DNA of 64,000 nucleotides from Gallaecimonas xiamenensis 3-C-1 (GTDB lineage Bacteria > Pseudomonadota > Gammaproteobacteria > Enterobacterales > Gallaecimonadaceae). The notes beneath the pieces are model-generated. The model had not been told where the DNA came from and ran no database searches. It saw only the letters and a program-made list of their open reading frames with translations. The stretch covers positions 1 to 64,000 of the forward strand of contig NZ_AMRI01000005.1 of the NCBI RefSeq assembly GCF_000299915.1. The letters are read 5' to 3'. Shown here piece after piece: positions 14,226-22,451 of this stretch. Both the position numbers and the translations under genes were made by a program. Positions within the stretch are counted from its first letter, which is position 1. Every line of letters starts with the position of its first letter.

Positions 14226-17200
14226 GCTCGGTGTGGCGGGCCGCCTGGCCGCCTGGGGCGAGCGTTCCCGGCTGACGCCGCTGCTGGCCCTGTTCGGGCT
14301 GCTGCTGGGGCTGCTGGCCGCCACCATCACCCCCAGGGAAGAAGAGCCGCAAATCGACGTGACCATGGCCGATGTGATGGTGGCTTTTCCCGGCGCCCGG
14401 GCCCAGACCGTGGAGTCGGCCCTGGCCACCCCCCTGGAGCAGCACCTGGCGCGGATGAGCGGTATCGACCATCTCTACTCCCAGTCCCGCCCCGGCCAGG
14501 CCTTGGTGACGGTGCAGTTCAAGGTGGGGGTGGACCGCCGCCAGGCCCAGACCGAACTCTTTGACGCCCTGGCCTCCTGGTCCGGCAGTGGCGCTTATGG
14601 CCAGCCCCTGGTGAAGATCCGTGGCATCGAAGACGTGCCGGTACTGACCCTGACCTTAAGCGGCCAGGGGGATCTCAAGGCCCTGGCCGACACCCTCAAG
14701 GGGCCCTTGCAGAACGTGCCCGGGGTTAGGGAACTGACCATCATCGGCGCCGAACCGGAACAGGTGGAGCTGACCCTGGACCAGGGCGCCCTGGCCCGGC
14801 TGGGGCTGGATCTTGGCCGGGTTGCCCAGGCGTTGTCGGCCCAGAACCCCAGCATGCAGGCCGGCTACCGCCTGGACGGCGGGCTGATGGTGCCGGTGCA
14901 GGCCGGCCACTTTATCGACAGCCTGCACAGCCTTAACAACCTGGTGGTGACAGTGGTGGACGGCCGGCCGGTGTTGTTGTCGCAGTTGGCGCAAATTCAC
15001 CCCGGCCCCTCGGTGCCCAGCCGCTATGTCTGGACCCGTGAGCGGGGCGGCGAGGCGGCCCCGGCCCTGACCCTGGCCATCACCAAAAAGGCCGGTGAAA
15101 ACGCCGTGACCGTGGCCCAGGCCCTGCTGGCGCGGCTGGACAGCCTCAAGGCCCAGTGGCTGCCACCGGGGCTCAAGGTGGAGGTCAGCCGCAACTACGG
15201 CCAAACCGCCGATGACAAGGCCAACACCCTGATCCACAAGCTTATCTTTGCCACCCTGTCGGTGGTGGCCCTGGTGCTGCTGACCCTGGGGCGGCGCGAG
15301 GCCCTGGTGGTAGGCAGCGCCGTGGTGCTGACCCTGGCGGTGACCCTCTTTGCCTCCTGGGCCTGGGGCTTTACCCTCAACCGGGTGTCCCTCTTTGCGC
15401 TGATTTTTTCCATCGGCATCCTGGTGGACGACGCCATAGTGGTGGTAGAGAACATCCACCGCCACCTGGCCATGGGCAAATCCCTGAAAACCGCCATCCC
15501 CGGCGCCGTCGACGAAGTGGGAGGCCCCACCATACTGGCCACCTTTACCGTTATCGCCGCCCTGTTGCCCATGGCCTTTGTCAGCGGCCTGATGGGCCCT
15601 TATATGAGCCCCATCCCCATCAACGCCTCCCTTGGCATGCTGCTGTCACTGCTGATCGCCCTGACCGTCACCCCTTGGCTGGCTCGCCACCTGTTAAAGG
15701 ACCAGGGCCATGGCCAGGGCGCGCCAAGCCCCCTGGAAGGCTTCTTTGCCCGGCTGATGGGGCCCTTTGTAGCCAGGCGGCGCAACCGCTACCTGCTGGG
15801 CTTTGGCCTTATCGCCCTGATTGTGCTGGCCTTGGGCCTGGCCGGGGTGCAGGCGGTGGTCTTGAAGATGCTGCCCTTTGACAACAAGTCCGAACTGAAA
15901 GTGGTGCTGGACATGCCGGAAGGCACCAGCCTGGAAGACACCAACGGGGTGCTGCTGGCCATGGCCGATGCCTTGGATGATATCGACGAGGTGACCGGCA
16001 GCCAGGTGTATGCCGGTACCGCCTCTCCCATCGGTTTTAACGGCCTGGTGCGCCAATACTATTTGCGCCAGGGGGCCAACCTGGGGGACATCCAGGTCAG
16101 CCTCAAGGACAAGCACCAAAGGCGCCGCTCCAGCCACCAACTGGCCCTGGCTATCCGCGCCCGGCTGCTGCCCCTGGCCAACGGCGGCGCCCTTAAAGTC
16201 GTGGAAGTGCCCCCCGGGCCGCCGGTGCTGGCGCCCATAGTGGCGGAGGTGTACGGCCCTGACCGCCACCAGGGCGCCCAGGCAGTGCTTGCGGCCCTGG
16301 CCGCCACCGACGGCATCGTCGATTTGGACAGCACCCTGGTGGCGGACCGCTCAGAAGAGATATGGCAGCTAGACCGGCAAAAGGCGGCGCTGCTGGGGGT
16401 GAACCCCCAGGCGGCGGCCCAGGCCCTGACCGGCGCCCTGTCGGGGCTGGATGTAACCTACCTGGCCCTGGCCGGCCAGACCGAGCCGGTGGCGCTGCGC
16501 CTGCGCCTGCCCGGGGCCTTGCAAGGGCAGCTGGCCCAGCTCGAGGGGGTTAGCGTTACCAGCCTGGGCGGCCACAGTGTGCCCTTGGCCGAACTGGTGG
16601 CGCGCCAGCGTGTTCCCTTTGACCAGCCCCGTTACCACAAAGACCTGCGGCCCGTGGTCTATGTCACGGCGGATATGGCCGGGGCCCTGGACAGCCCCCT
16701 TTACGGCCTCTTTGCTGCCGCCGGCCGCCTTGCCTTGCCCCAAAGCTATACCACCCAGCCGAACCAATGGACGGGGGCCGCCGTCAAATGGGACGGGGAA
16801 TGGCAGATCACCTTCGAGACCTTTTGCGACATGGGCCTGGCCTACGCCGTGGGCCTGGTGCTTATCTACCTGCTGGTGGTGGGGCACTTTGGCAACTACG
16901 CGGTGCCCCTGGTGATCATGGCCCCCATTCCCCTGACCCTTATCGGCATCATGCCCGGCCATGCCCTGCTGGGTGCCCAGTTCACTGCCACGTCCATGAT
17001 CGGCATGATCGCCCTGGCCGGCATCATAGTGCGTAACTCCATCTTGCTGGTGGAGGTGATCAACAGCGAAGTGGCGGCGGGCCAACCCCTGGAGCAGGCG
17101 CTGGTGCGGGCCTCGGCCCTGAGGGCCAAGCCCATAGTGCTGACGGCGCTGGCGGCCATGCTGGGGGCCCTTTTTATCCTCGATGACCCCATCTTCAACG

Positions 17201-17322
17201 GCCTGTCGGTGAGCCTGATCTTCGGCATGGCGGTCAGCACCCTGCTGACCCTGCTGGTGATCCCCTTGCTCTACGGCGCCTTGCTGCGCCGCACTGGACA
17301 GGCCAAGGCAGGTGCAGGATGA
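14218..17322 (+). CDS. RND efflux permease
   Basis: A 1034-residue pump of the AcrB/MMPL superfamily. There is one helix near residues 20-38, a large periplasmic loop with the porter motifs, a helix cluster at about 340-500, a second large loop from about 535 to 850, and a final cluster at about 865-1025. The proton-relay pair is in [17 protein letters not shown]. The ATG has GAGGAG seven bases upstream and overlaps the adaptor gene. It is distinct from the AcrB-like pump at 38765 and closer to pumps of unknown substrate found beside sulfurtransferase genes. Its cargo may be a toxic sulfur species or a metal; this is not readable from sequence. Confidence 0.9.
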   Translation: MTKLGVAGRLAAWGERSRLTPLLALFGLLLGLLAATITPREEEPQIDVTMADVMVAFPGARAQTVESALATPLEQHLARMSGIDHLYSQSRPGQALVTVQFKVGVDRRQAQTELFDALASWSGSGAYGQPLVKIRGIEDVPVLTLTLSGQGDLKALADTLKGPLQNVPGVRELTIIGAEPEQVELTLDQGALARLGLDLGRVAQALSAQNPSMQAGYRLDGGLMVPVQAGHFIDSLHSLNNLVVTVVDGRPVLLSQLAQIHPGPSVPSRYVWTRERGGEAAPALTLAITKKAGENAVTVAQALLARLDSLKAQWLPPGLKVEVSRNYGQTADDKANTLIHKLIFATLSVVALVLLTLGRREALVVGSAVVLTLAVTLFASWAWGFTLNRVSLFALIFSIGILVDDAIVVVENIHRHLAMGKSLKTAIPGAVDEVGGPTILATFTVIAALLPMAFVSGLMGPYMSPIPINASLGMLLSLLIALTVTPWLARHLLKDQGHGQGAPSPLEGFFARLMGPFVARRRNRYLLGFGLIALIVLALGLAGVQAVVLKMLPFDNKSELKVVLDMPEGTSLEDTNGVLLAMADALDDIDEVTGSQVYAGTASPIGFNGLVRQYYLRQGANLGDIQVSLKDKHQRRRSSHQLALAIRARLLPLANGGALKVVEVPPGPPVLAPIVAEVYGPDRHQGAQAVLAALAATDGIVDLDSTLVADRSEEIWQLDRQKAALLGVNPQAAAQALTGALSGLDVTYLALAGQTEPVALRLRLPGALQGQLAQLEGVSVTSLGGHSVPLAELVARQRVPFDQPRYHKDLRPVVYVTADMAGALDSPLYGLFAAAGRLALPQSYTTQPNQWTGAAVKWDGEWQITFETFCDMGLAYAVGLVLIYLLVVGHFGNYAVPLVIMAPIPLTLIGIMPGHALLGAQFTATSMIGMIALAGIIVRNSILLVEVINSEVAAGQPLEQALVRASALRAKPIVLTALAAMLGALFILDDPIFNGLSVSLIFGMAVSTLLTLLVIPLLYGALLRRTGQAKAGAG

Positions 17323-17351
17323 TGAGCCCCCCTTTACCCCAGGAGCCGCCC

Positions 17352-17618
17352 ATGCAACCCACGGCAGAACAACAAGACAAGATGCTCAAGCGCCTGGCGC
17401 GGGTGGAAGGGCAGCTGCGCGGCGTGCAAAAGCTGATCCGCGAACAGGCCGACTGTGAAAAGGTGATGCAGCAGCTCACCGCCTCCCGCAAGGCCCTGGA
17501 CAAGGCGTTTTTCGAGATGATGGCTTGTGTTATCGAGGGCAATGCCCTGGAGGACAGCGGCGCCGACGCCCAGGAGCGAATGGCGGAAATTCGCCGGCTG
17601 CTCACCAAGTACGCCTGA
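17352..17618 (+). CDS. CsoR/DUF156-family transcriptional repressor, unusual cysteines
   Basis: An 88-residue all-helical repressor of the CsoR/RcnR/FrmR/CstR family; KRLARVEGQLRGVQKLI is the family DNA-contact helix. It has Cys35 (the invariant first cysteine) and Cys59, but no histidine at 60 and no residue matching the second CstR cysteine near 64. Copper CsoR (Cys-His-Cys) and formaldehyde FrmR (Cys-His) patterns are therefore both absent. A thiol or persulfide sensor fits the operon better. The start used has AGGAG six bases upstream; an ATG 33 bases earlier overlaps the pump stop. It probably represses its own operon through the twin operators. Confidence 0.9.
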   Translation: MQPTAEQQDKMLKRLARVEGQLRGVQKLIREQADCEKVMQQLTASRKALDKAFFEMMACVIEGNALEDSGADAQERMAEIRRLLTKYA

Positions 17619-17621
17619 GAA

Positions 17622-17648
17622 AAAAGGCCGCGTTGTGCGGCCTTTTTC
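17622..17648 (+). terminator. Terminator of the sulfurtransferase-RND-CsoR operon
   Basis: The stem AAAAGGCCGC / GCGGCCTTTT with loop GTTGT lies four bases after the regulator stop. It also has an A-run on the other side and so can serve the convergent gene at 17647. Confidence 0.85.
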
Positions 17649-18258
17649 AATGGGGCAATTGTTGCAGTAGCGCCTGGCCTCTGGGGCTTGCCAGCAGCCA
17701 GCCCAGGGCGCCAAGGTTCAGTAGCACTGTGGCCCAGAACAGGGCGCGAAAGGCCGTTTTCTTGGACTTGTGGCGGAAAAAGTACTGGGCCATGGCTGCC
17801 CCTGGCCAGCCACCGGCCAGGGCCAGCAGGTGCAGGGTATTCTCCGGGGTGCGCCACTGGTTGCGCTGCGCCGCGTGCTTGTCGCGGGCGTAGAGCAGCA
17901 GGCTTAACAAGCTGGCGCCAAGGTAGACAAACGCCAGGGCCATGGGCAGCAGCCGCACCAGCCCCAGGGCCAGCATCACCAGCAAAAACACCAACCCCAA
18001 GGCTGAGCCAAAGCCGCCGCTTTTGCCCTGGGGCCGCCCTTGGTCTTTGACCAGCCGCACCGCCACCGCCTGGTAGCGGCCACTGGCGTCCTTGGCCAGG
18101 CGGTAGTGGATAAGGTCCCCTTCCTGTGGGCGCCGGCCGCGCCCTGCAAAGGCCTTGATGTGCACGAAGGCGCGGGTACCGCCGCCGTTGGGCTCCACAA
18201 AGCCAAAGCCCTTGTCGTCGTTCCAGTTGCTCAGCCGTCCCTGGTATCTCATGGTCAT
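17647..18258 (-). CDS. Cold-shock domain plus DUF1294 membrane protein
   Basis: 203 residues. The N-terminal part (about 3-70) is a cold-shock-like OB domain with the RNA-binding motifs KGFGFVEP and AFVHIKAF. The C-terminal half is a DUF1294 membrane region: helices at about 85-125, the motif YARDKHAAQRNQWRTPENTL, then AGGWPGAAMAQYFFRHKSKK. This fusion occurs in many proteobacteria, and its function is unknown. It presumably tethers an RNA-binding domain to the inner membrane. A second ATG two codons downstream is possible. Confidence 0.88.
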   Translation of the reverse strand: MTMRYQGRLSNWNDDKGFGFVEPNGGGTRAFVHIKAFAGRGRRPQEGDLIHYRLAKDASGRYQAVAVRLVKDQGRPQGKSGGFGSALGLVFLLVMLALGLVRLLPMALAFVYLGASLLSLLLYARDKHAAQRNQWRTPENTLHLLALAGGWPGAAMAQYFFRHKSKKTAFRALFWATVLLNLGALGWLLASPRGQALLQQLPH

Positions 18259-18278
18259 TCCGTCAGGCTTTTTCTGCC

Positions 18279-18719
18279 TTATACCCTTAAACCGCCGGCC
18301 AGCACCAGGGCCAGGCTCAGCAGCACCAAACCCAGGTTCACCAAGGCCCTGCCGGCCAAGGGCAGGGCGCCGTAGTCCAGGGCCCAGGCCTTGCTGGCCA
18401 GCACCAGCAGGCCCATCAGGGCAAACCAGGGGGTAAACAGCAGGGCCGGGCCGCCCCTGGCCAGCATGGTCACGGCGTCATGAAGGGCGCCGCAGCCCAC
18501 AAAGGTCAGCCAAAGGGCCAAAGGCCCTGGCAGCCAGCGGCGCAAGGGGCGATAGAGCCGATAACCCAGGTAATAGCTGAAGATGGGGTTCCAATAAACC
18601 CAGAAAAGGTCAAAGCCGGGGGCACCCAAGGCCCTTACCAGCATGGCCCCAAGGGACCCTTTGGCGCCAAGGGGGCGGCCGTTTCGTTTTTTGACGTATT
18701 GGGTAAGGCTGGGGGTCAA
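18279..18719 (-). CDS. Unrecognised membrane protein
   Basis: 146 residues with about four hydrophobic segments after a basic N-terminus. I use a TTG start, three bases after the stop of the upstream gene, with GGAG six bases before it. The segment LTFVGCGALHDAV contains a buried histidine faintly like that of MBOAT acyltransferases, but the protein is too short for that family and I do not assign it. It is probably co-transcribed with the membrane protein encoded upstream at 18723-19139. Confidence 0.6.
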   Translation of the reverse strand: MTPSLTQYVKKRNGRPLGAKGSLGAMLVRALGAPGFDLFWVYWNPIFSYYLGYRLYRPLRRWLPGPLALWLTFVGCGALHDAVTMLARGGPALLFTPWFALMGLLVLASKAWALDYGALPLAGRALVNLGLVLLSLALVLAGGLRV

Positions 18720-18722
18720 GGC

Positions 18723-19139
18723 TTACTCCAGGGCCGGTGCCTTGGTTGAGGCGGAGCCATACGCCTTGATGGCCACCAGGCACAGGGCCAGGGCGCTCAG
18801 ATCCAGGGCTACACGGGTGCCGCTGTCGAGCACAAACATTACCCCCAGCAGGCGAAAATCGCTCAGGGCCAGGTGCGCGCTGGCCAGCTGTATGCCCAGC
18901 ACCTGTAGCAGGTAGAGGCCGGCGGTCAGCAGCAGGGCTCGGCGCTGGCGGCGCAGCACCAAAATCCCAAGGGCGGCCTTGGCCAGGGGCAGGGCCAGCA
19001 GCATCAGCCCCTGGGCCAGGCTAGGGGTAAATAGCTCGCTGCCGGCCGCAATAGCCCGCGAGGCGCCGCCGGCGGCGTCCAGCAGCAACAGGCCTGCCAC
19101 CAGTTGGGTCCAGGGGGTGTGGCGGGGGAAGGGGGTCAT
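18723..19139 (-). CDS. Unrecognised four-helix membrane protein
   Basis: 138 residues with hydrophobic segments at about 12-32, 42-62, 68-90 and 108-126 and short loops. The ATG is preceded by AAAAAAGGAGTAACCC, a good ribosome binding site. It ends three bases before the start of the next minus-strand gene and likely forms a two-gene operon with it. I do not recognise the family. Confidence 0.65.
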   Translation of the reverse strand: MTPFPRHTPWTQLVAGLLLLDAAGGASRAIAAGSELFTPSLAQGLMLLALPLAKAALGILVLRRQRRALLLTAGLYLLQVLGIQLASAHLALSDFRLLGVMFVLDSGTRVALDLSALALCLVAIKAYGSASTKAPALE

Positions 19140-19359
19140 GGGTTACTCCTTTTTTTTGCCGACTCTAGCGCACCTGGCGGCGCCCCGGCAGGGCAAAGTG
19201 GTTGCAAATTGTGTCTTGGGGAGCGCTGAGGGGCCTTGAATGACCTTTACTAATCAAATGCTTGCGCCGAGATTGCCATTGCCAAGGGGCCAGGGCTGCA
19301 CTAGCTTGGAAGGACATGGACCGAGCTTTGGCAAACCCCAACAATCAGGAGGGCTAAGG

Positions 19360-19608
19360 ATGAAAGTCACCATCAATGTGGAATGCACCCCGGAGGAGGC
19401 CCGTGCCTTTTTGGGGCTGCCGGATGTCAAACCGGTCCAGGCCGCCATGATGGCCCAATTCGAGGATCGCCTGAAAGCGGGGTTGGAGGGCATGGACCCC
19501 CAGACCCTGGCCAAGCAGTGGTTCCCCGGCGCCGATATCAAGGCCTTTGAGGCACTGCAAAAGGCCTTTTGGGCGCAGATGATGGGCAAGGCCACAGGGC
19601 AGGGCTAG
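19360..19608 (+). CDS. DUF6489-type small protein
   Basis: 82 residues. AGGAGG lies seven bases before the ATG. The start MKVTINVECTPEEARAFLGL followed by PDVKPVQ matches a small conserved proteobacterial family (DUF6489) of unknown role. No signal peptide or membrane segment is visible. It converges with the helix-hairpin-helix gene, and both UAG stops lie within the palindrome CTAGGGCCCTAG at 19605-19616. Confidence 0.75.
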   Translation: MKVTINVECTPEEARAFLGLPDVKPVQAAMMAQFEDRLKAGLEGMDPQTLAKQWFPGADIKAFEALQKAFWAQMMGKATGQG

Positions 19609-19612
19609 GGCC

Positions 19613-19903
19613 CTAGAGATCCGGAAATCGCGCCTTGCGCTCTTGGGTGTAGGCCCACCAGGGCTTGGGGCTGTCCCCTTCCATAAAGGCGGTCACCGAC
19701 ATCAGCACGTCCAGCACGCAAGGGTCTTGGCGGCTGCCGGTCAAGGCGCACAGGCGCAGGTAAAGATCAAAAGGGTCCTGGCCCTTGAGATCGGCCGGGG
19801 TCTTGATGCCCAGCAGCCTAAGGTCAGCGGCCCCGGCCTTGCCGATATTAGGAAGATCGGTCAGCGCCTTTAGCCGCGCGCGGCTGACCTTATCGGGGTT
19901 CAT
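19613..19903 (-). CDS. Helix-hairpin-helix protein (Cdd1/pathogenicity-locus family)
   Basis: 96 residues. The segment LKALTDLPNIGKAGAADLRL is a helix-hairpin-helix of the type that binds DNA or nucleotides without sequence specificity. The C-terminal SVTAFMEGDSPKPWWAYTQE is the Cdd1 family signature. It starts 24 bases after the YEATS gene on the same strand and may be the last gene of that run. Cdd1 proteins have no firm function, and related genes are widespread outside this context, so membership of the SLATT/YEATS system is uncertain. Confidence 0.8.
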   Translation of the reverse strand: MNPDKVSRARLKALTDLPNIGKAGAADLRLLGIKTPADLKGQDPFDLYLRLCALTGSRQDPCVLDVLMSVTAFMEGDSPKPWWAYTQERKARFPDL

Positions 19904-19927
19904 GGCCCGGCTCCGTCTTTGCGGCCA

Positions 19928-20296
19928 TTAGCATTCTTCCTTTTGCGAGACATCCACATAGTTGTTGCCCTCGTCGGCCGGCAGTTGATAGGCCAGGTTG
20001 TGGCTCAGGCGCTGGGTTTGGCCGTTATGCAGGTGCAGTGTCACCTCAATCTGGAACATGCCCCAGGTCCAGAAGGTGATGGAAAAATTGTTACGGCGGT
20101 TGGCCGAGCGGCGCAGCGGGTTAGTGAAGGTGGAATGGAGCCGGTATTCGACGAAGCTTATCTGGTCCAGGTCCCGCTCTTCACCGTCTATCCAGACCCC
20201 CAGGTGGTAATGGTCACGGCCATTGGGGCTGAACCTCTTGTACTTGATGCGGCCGTCGCTGCTGCGAATGACGTTCTGTTTTATCTGAATATCCAT
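19928..20296 (-). CDS. Prokaryotic YEATS-domain protein
   Basis: 122 residues, a single beta-sandwich domain. The core EYRLHSTFTNPLRR, then NNFSITFWTWGMFQIEVTLHL, follows the YEATS pattern (xEYxLHxTFxNPxR ... WTWGxFxIxVxLHL) closely. There is no signal peptide. Eukaryotic YEATS domains bind acylated lysines; the ligand of prokaryotic versions is not known to me. Prokaryotic YEATS domains have been described next to SLATT proteins in predicted nucleotide-centred conflict systems. Here the gene starts four bases after the stop of a SLATT gene, with AGGATAAGG as binding site, so the two are very probably co-translated. Confidence 0.82.
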   Translation of the reverse strand: MDIQIKQNVIRSSDGRIKYKRFSPNGRDHYHLGVWIDGEERDLDQISFVEYRLHSTFTNPLRRSANRRNNFSITFWTWGMFQIEVTLHLHNGQTQRLSHNLAYQLPADEGNNYVDVSQKEEC

Positions 20297-20300
20297 GGCC

Positions 20301-20891
20301 TTATCCTCGAGTCACTTCGACAATGCCTTCGGCGTCTTCGGTGGGGAATTCGTCAGGGTCCGGCTTGCTGTCCAGGCCCTGGGTAAAGGTGAGCTTGGAT
20401 ATGCCGTGCAGGCGCACCGCCTCCTTGGCCTTGGCCGACCACTGGCCGATGTTCATGATGCGAAGCCCGGTGTACTTCTCGGCCTTTTCGTTGATCTGCT
20501 GAATAAACAGGCCCGGGTCCTTGGGGGCCTTGGCGTGGCCAAGGTCTATCACGAAGTTGTAGAGATCCCGCTGCAGGCCGTCCAGGGCCTTTTGGTTCAT
20601 CCAGGCCTGGGCCGACAACTCTTCCCAGCGAAAATGCTTGTCCACCAGGGTCAAGGAGCCGGTGACCACACCGAACACCGCCACCAGGTATTCGGTGGCC
20701 GATACCTGCAGAAAAATGGGCACCGAGCAGACCCCGGTCAAAAAGCCGACGCTGATGGTGGCCCACTTGAGCTTGTCGGCCTGGCGGGCCAGCTGGTCGG
20801 CATTGGCCACATAGGCCAGGCGAAAGGTCTCCATGTGTTCCCAGGCGTCCTTGGCACGCATCACCAAGGCGTTGAATTGGTGCTGGTTCAT
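20301..20891 (-). CDS. SLATT-type two-helix membrane protein
   Basis: 196 residues. An N-terminal helical part is followed by two membrane helices at about 41-62 and 66-84 with a very short turn, then VDKHFRWEELSAQAW and a long helical cytoplasmic tail. This is the layout of the SLATT superfamily (SMODS/SLOG-associated two-helix effectors). I chose the second ATG because AGGAA lies upstream; an ATG nine codons earlier lacks a binding site. The gene sits directly before the YEATS gene, and members of the superfamily are predicted pore-forming effectors. That role is inference here, and a family search would settle it. Confidence 0.72.
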   Translation of the reverse strand: MNQHQFNALVMRAKDAWEHMETFRLAYVANADQLARQADKLKWATISVGFLTGVCSVPIFLQVSATEYLVAVFGVVTGSLTLVDKHFRWEELSAQAWMNQKALDGLQRDLYNFVIDLGHAKAPKDPGLFIQQINEKAEKYTGLRIMNIGQWSAKAKEAVRLHGISKLTFTQGLDSKPDPDEFPTEDAEGIVEVTRG

Positions 20892-20964
20892 TGCGCTATG
20901 TTCCTGTCGTTTCGTCATGCCAGGGGCCTTGATGCGGCTTGGCCCTGTGTCGTTTCTGCCCCCT

Positions 20965-21654
20965 TCACCCCTGGGCCGGGAACCACTCTGAGGTATCCAT
21001 GCGCACCCCCCTTAGGGCGGCGCTTTGTTGGTGGGCGCCAAAGAGGGACTTGGCAAAATAGCCCAGCAGCAGGGAGCGGCGCCTGGCACCGCTGCGGTTG
21101 ACGCTAGCGGCGTGCACCAGGTCGGCGTCAAACACCAGTATGTCCCCCGCCTTACCCTCCAGCTGCATGGCTTTGGCTTCAAAGTCGGCGTCGGCCCGGG
21201 CGGCGTCAAATGGACCGCGATGGCTGGCGGGCACCAGGCGGGTGGCACCATTGGCCGGGCCGTAGTCGTCGAGGTAGGCGATGGCATTGACCGTATCCCC
21301 CGGCCGCTGGGCCGACAGATCCCGGTGCAGCCGCTGGTAGCCGCCCCCGCCAAGGGGTTCACGCCCCTCCACCTGGGCCAGGAAAAAGTCCTCGCCAATC
21401 AATGCCCCCACCACGGCCAGCAGCGGCGGTAAGCGACATAGCGCCTGCACCTTGGGGTCCAAGTCCACCAGGGCATGGCGCCAATCCGGACCCCTGGGCA
21501 CAGGCCACTGCGCCGAGGGCCTCACCCCTTCATCAAAGGCCTGGCGAAGGCCTGCCAGCCAGGTGGGGGGTATGGCTTGTCTTAATAGGGCGTAGCCCTG
21601 CTGCTGGATTTGTTGGCTTTCAAGGGCCAGCTCGGTGAGCCCTGGAGGCGTCAT
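20965..21654 (-). CDS. Phytanoyl-CoA dioxygenase-like Fe(II)/2-oxoglutarate oxygenase
   Basis: 229 residues. The jelly-roll oxygenase fold is suggested by YQRLHRDLSAQ (iron ligands His and Asp in HRD), VNAIAYLDDYGPANGATRLVPASH and the distal DLVHAASVNRSGARRRSLLL, whose His and Arg are the third ligand and the 2-oxoglutarate anchor. These are the PhyH family marks. The ATG used has AAAGGC upstream; a GTG seven codons earlier is less likely. It lies between two SLATT genes on the same strand with short gaps (48 and 73 bases). The substrate is unknown, and its link to the SLATT/YEATS genes is by position only. Confidence 0.82.
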   Translation of the reverse strand: MTPPGLTELALESQQIQQQGYALLRQAIPPTWLAGLRQAFDEGVRPSAQWPVPRGPDWRHALVDLDPKVQALCRLPPLLAVVGALIGEDFFLAQVEGREPLGGGGYQRLHRDLSAQRPGDTVNAIAYLDDYGPANGATRLVPASHRGPFDAARADADFEAKAMQLEGKAGDILVFDADLVHAASVNRSGARRRSLLLGYFAKSLFGAHQQSAALRGVRMDTSEWFPAQG

Positions 21655-21702
21655 GGCAGTGCCTTTTACCGACACGAGTCCAGTCCTTGCTCTATGGCCG
21701 AC

Positions 21703-22101
21703 CTAGTCCTGGCGGTTAAGGCTTTCATTACGTCTTGCCACTATGGCCTGGAGTTCTGACAACAGCTGGTCTGCGTCGGCATCTGACTTTTCGGCTGCCA
21801 GGCCAATAATGTCCACTTCATGGCGGGACTGGCGGTTGATGCGCCAGTTCACCTCAAAATCCAGGGCGGCGATAAGGGTAGTGATCACCGCCGCGACGGC
21901 GGCGCAGATGGCGGCGACGTCGCTGTGGGATGCAAAGTAGTGGCCATCGAGTTTGCCAATCACTGCCGCCGCCGTGCTGAATACGGCAGAAAGAACCAGC
22001 AGAGCGCGGTAGGAGAGCTTCCAGCGCAAGGCGGAGCGGCGGTACTTCTGCGCATATTGTGCGAGCAGGCTGCGCACGTACTGTAGATTTTCCCCTGACA
22101 T
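21703..22101 (-). CDS. Second SLATT-type two-helix membrane protein
   Basis: 132 residues: a helical basic N-terminus, membrane helices at about 31-49 and 61-80, then DFEVNWRINRQSRHEVDIIG and a helical tail. This compact two-helix arrangement with a post-membrane basic helix is typical of SLATT (or the related DUF4231) proteins. GGAAG lies six to seven bases before the ATG. It is the first gene of the minus-strand run and diverges from the crystallin-repeat gene. It shares little obvious sequence with the SLATT protein at 20301, so this is not a recent duplication. Confidence 0.65.
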   Translation of the reverse strand: MSGENLQYVRSLLAQYAQKYRRSALRWKLSYRALLVLSAVFSTAAAVIGKLDGHYFASHSDVAAICAAVAAVITTLIAALDFEVNWRINRQSRHEVDIIGLAAEKSDADADQLLSELQAIVARRNESLNRQD

Positions 22102-22451
22102 GGTGTTCTTCCTTTCCCCATCTGAAGACAGAGACGGTGGCCCTTTTCTGTAACGGTAGGCCAGCATCGGTTCTATGAGTAAAAAGCAATGTAAACAATT
22201 TGGCAACATCCTTGCTGCTGGCTTTAAAAGCGAGGAAAGTCAGCAGCTTGGTTTGCCAAGCTCCGGGCAAGGATGCTTTGGCTACCGCAGTGGTGGGGGA
22301 CATGGGCAAATATTTAAGTTAGGTCATGCAAGCAAAACCAGGGCGACTAGGCTTGGTAGTTGCCCTGCTTGCCAGGGCAACCGGATATCGCCGTTGCCAA
22401 GACTGAGAACCGGCAGGGACGATAAGCATGTACACATCGGAGGTGACCATC
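22102..22451. promoter_or_regulatory. Divergent regulatory region with an 8-bp inverted repeat
   Basis: These 350 bases separate the SLATT run and the crystallin-repeat gene and are less GC-rich than their surroundings. A perfect inverted repeat, GTTGCCCT (22359-22366) / AGGGCAAC (22374-22381), lies about 70 bases before the crystallin ATG. It could be an operator or a leader hairpin. AAATATTTAAG near 22310-22320 is an AT-rich candidate promoter for the crystallin gene. On the minus strand TTGTTT with TAGAAC 17 bases on is a weak candidate for the SLATT operon. No gene is seen here. Confidence 0.5.

Noticed and set aside
12649-17618. Copper-resistance operon, suggested by the CsoR-type regulator and RND pump
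   Set aside because: The regulator lacks the Cys-His-Cys copper site, no copper ATPase, CopZ or multicopper oxidase is present, and the first two genes are of sulfurtransferase type.
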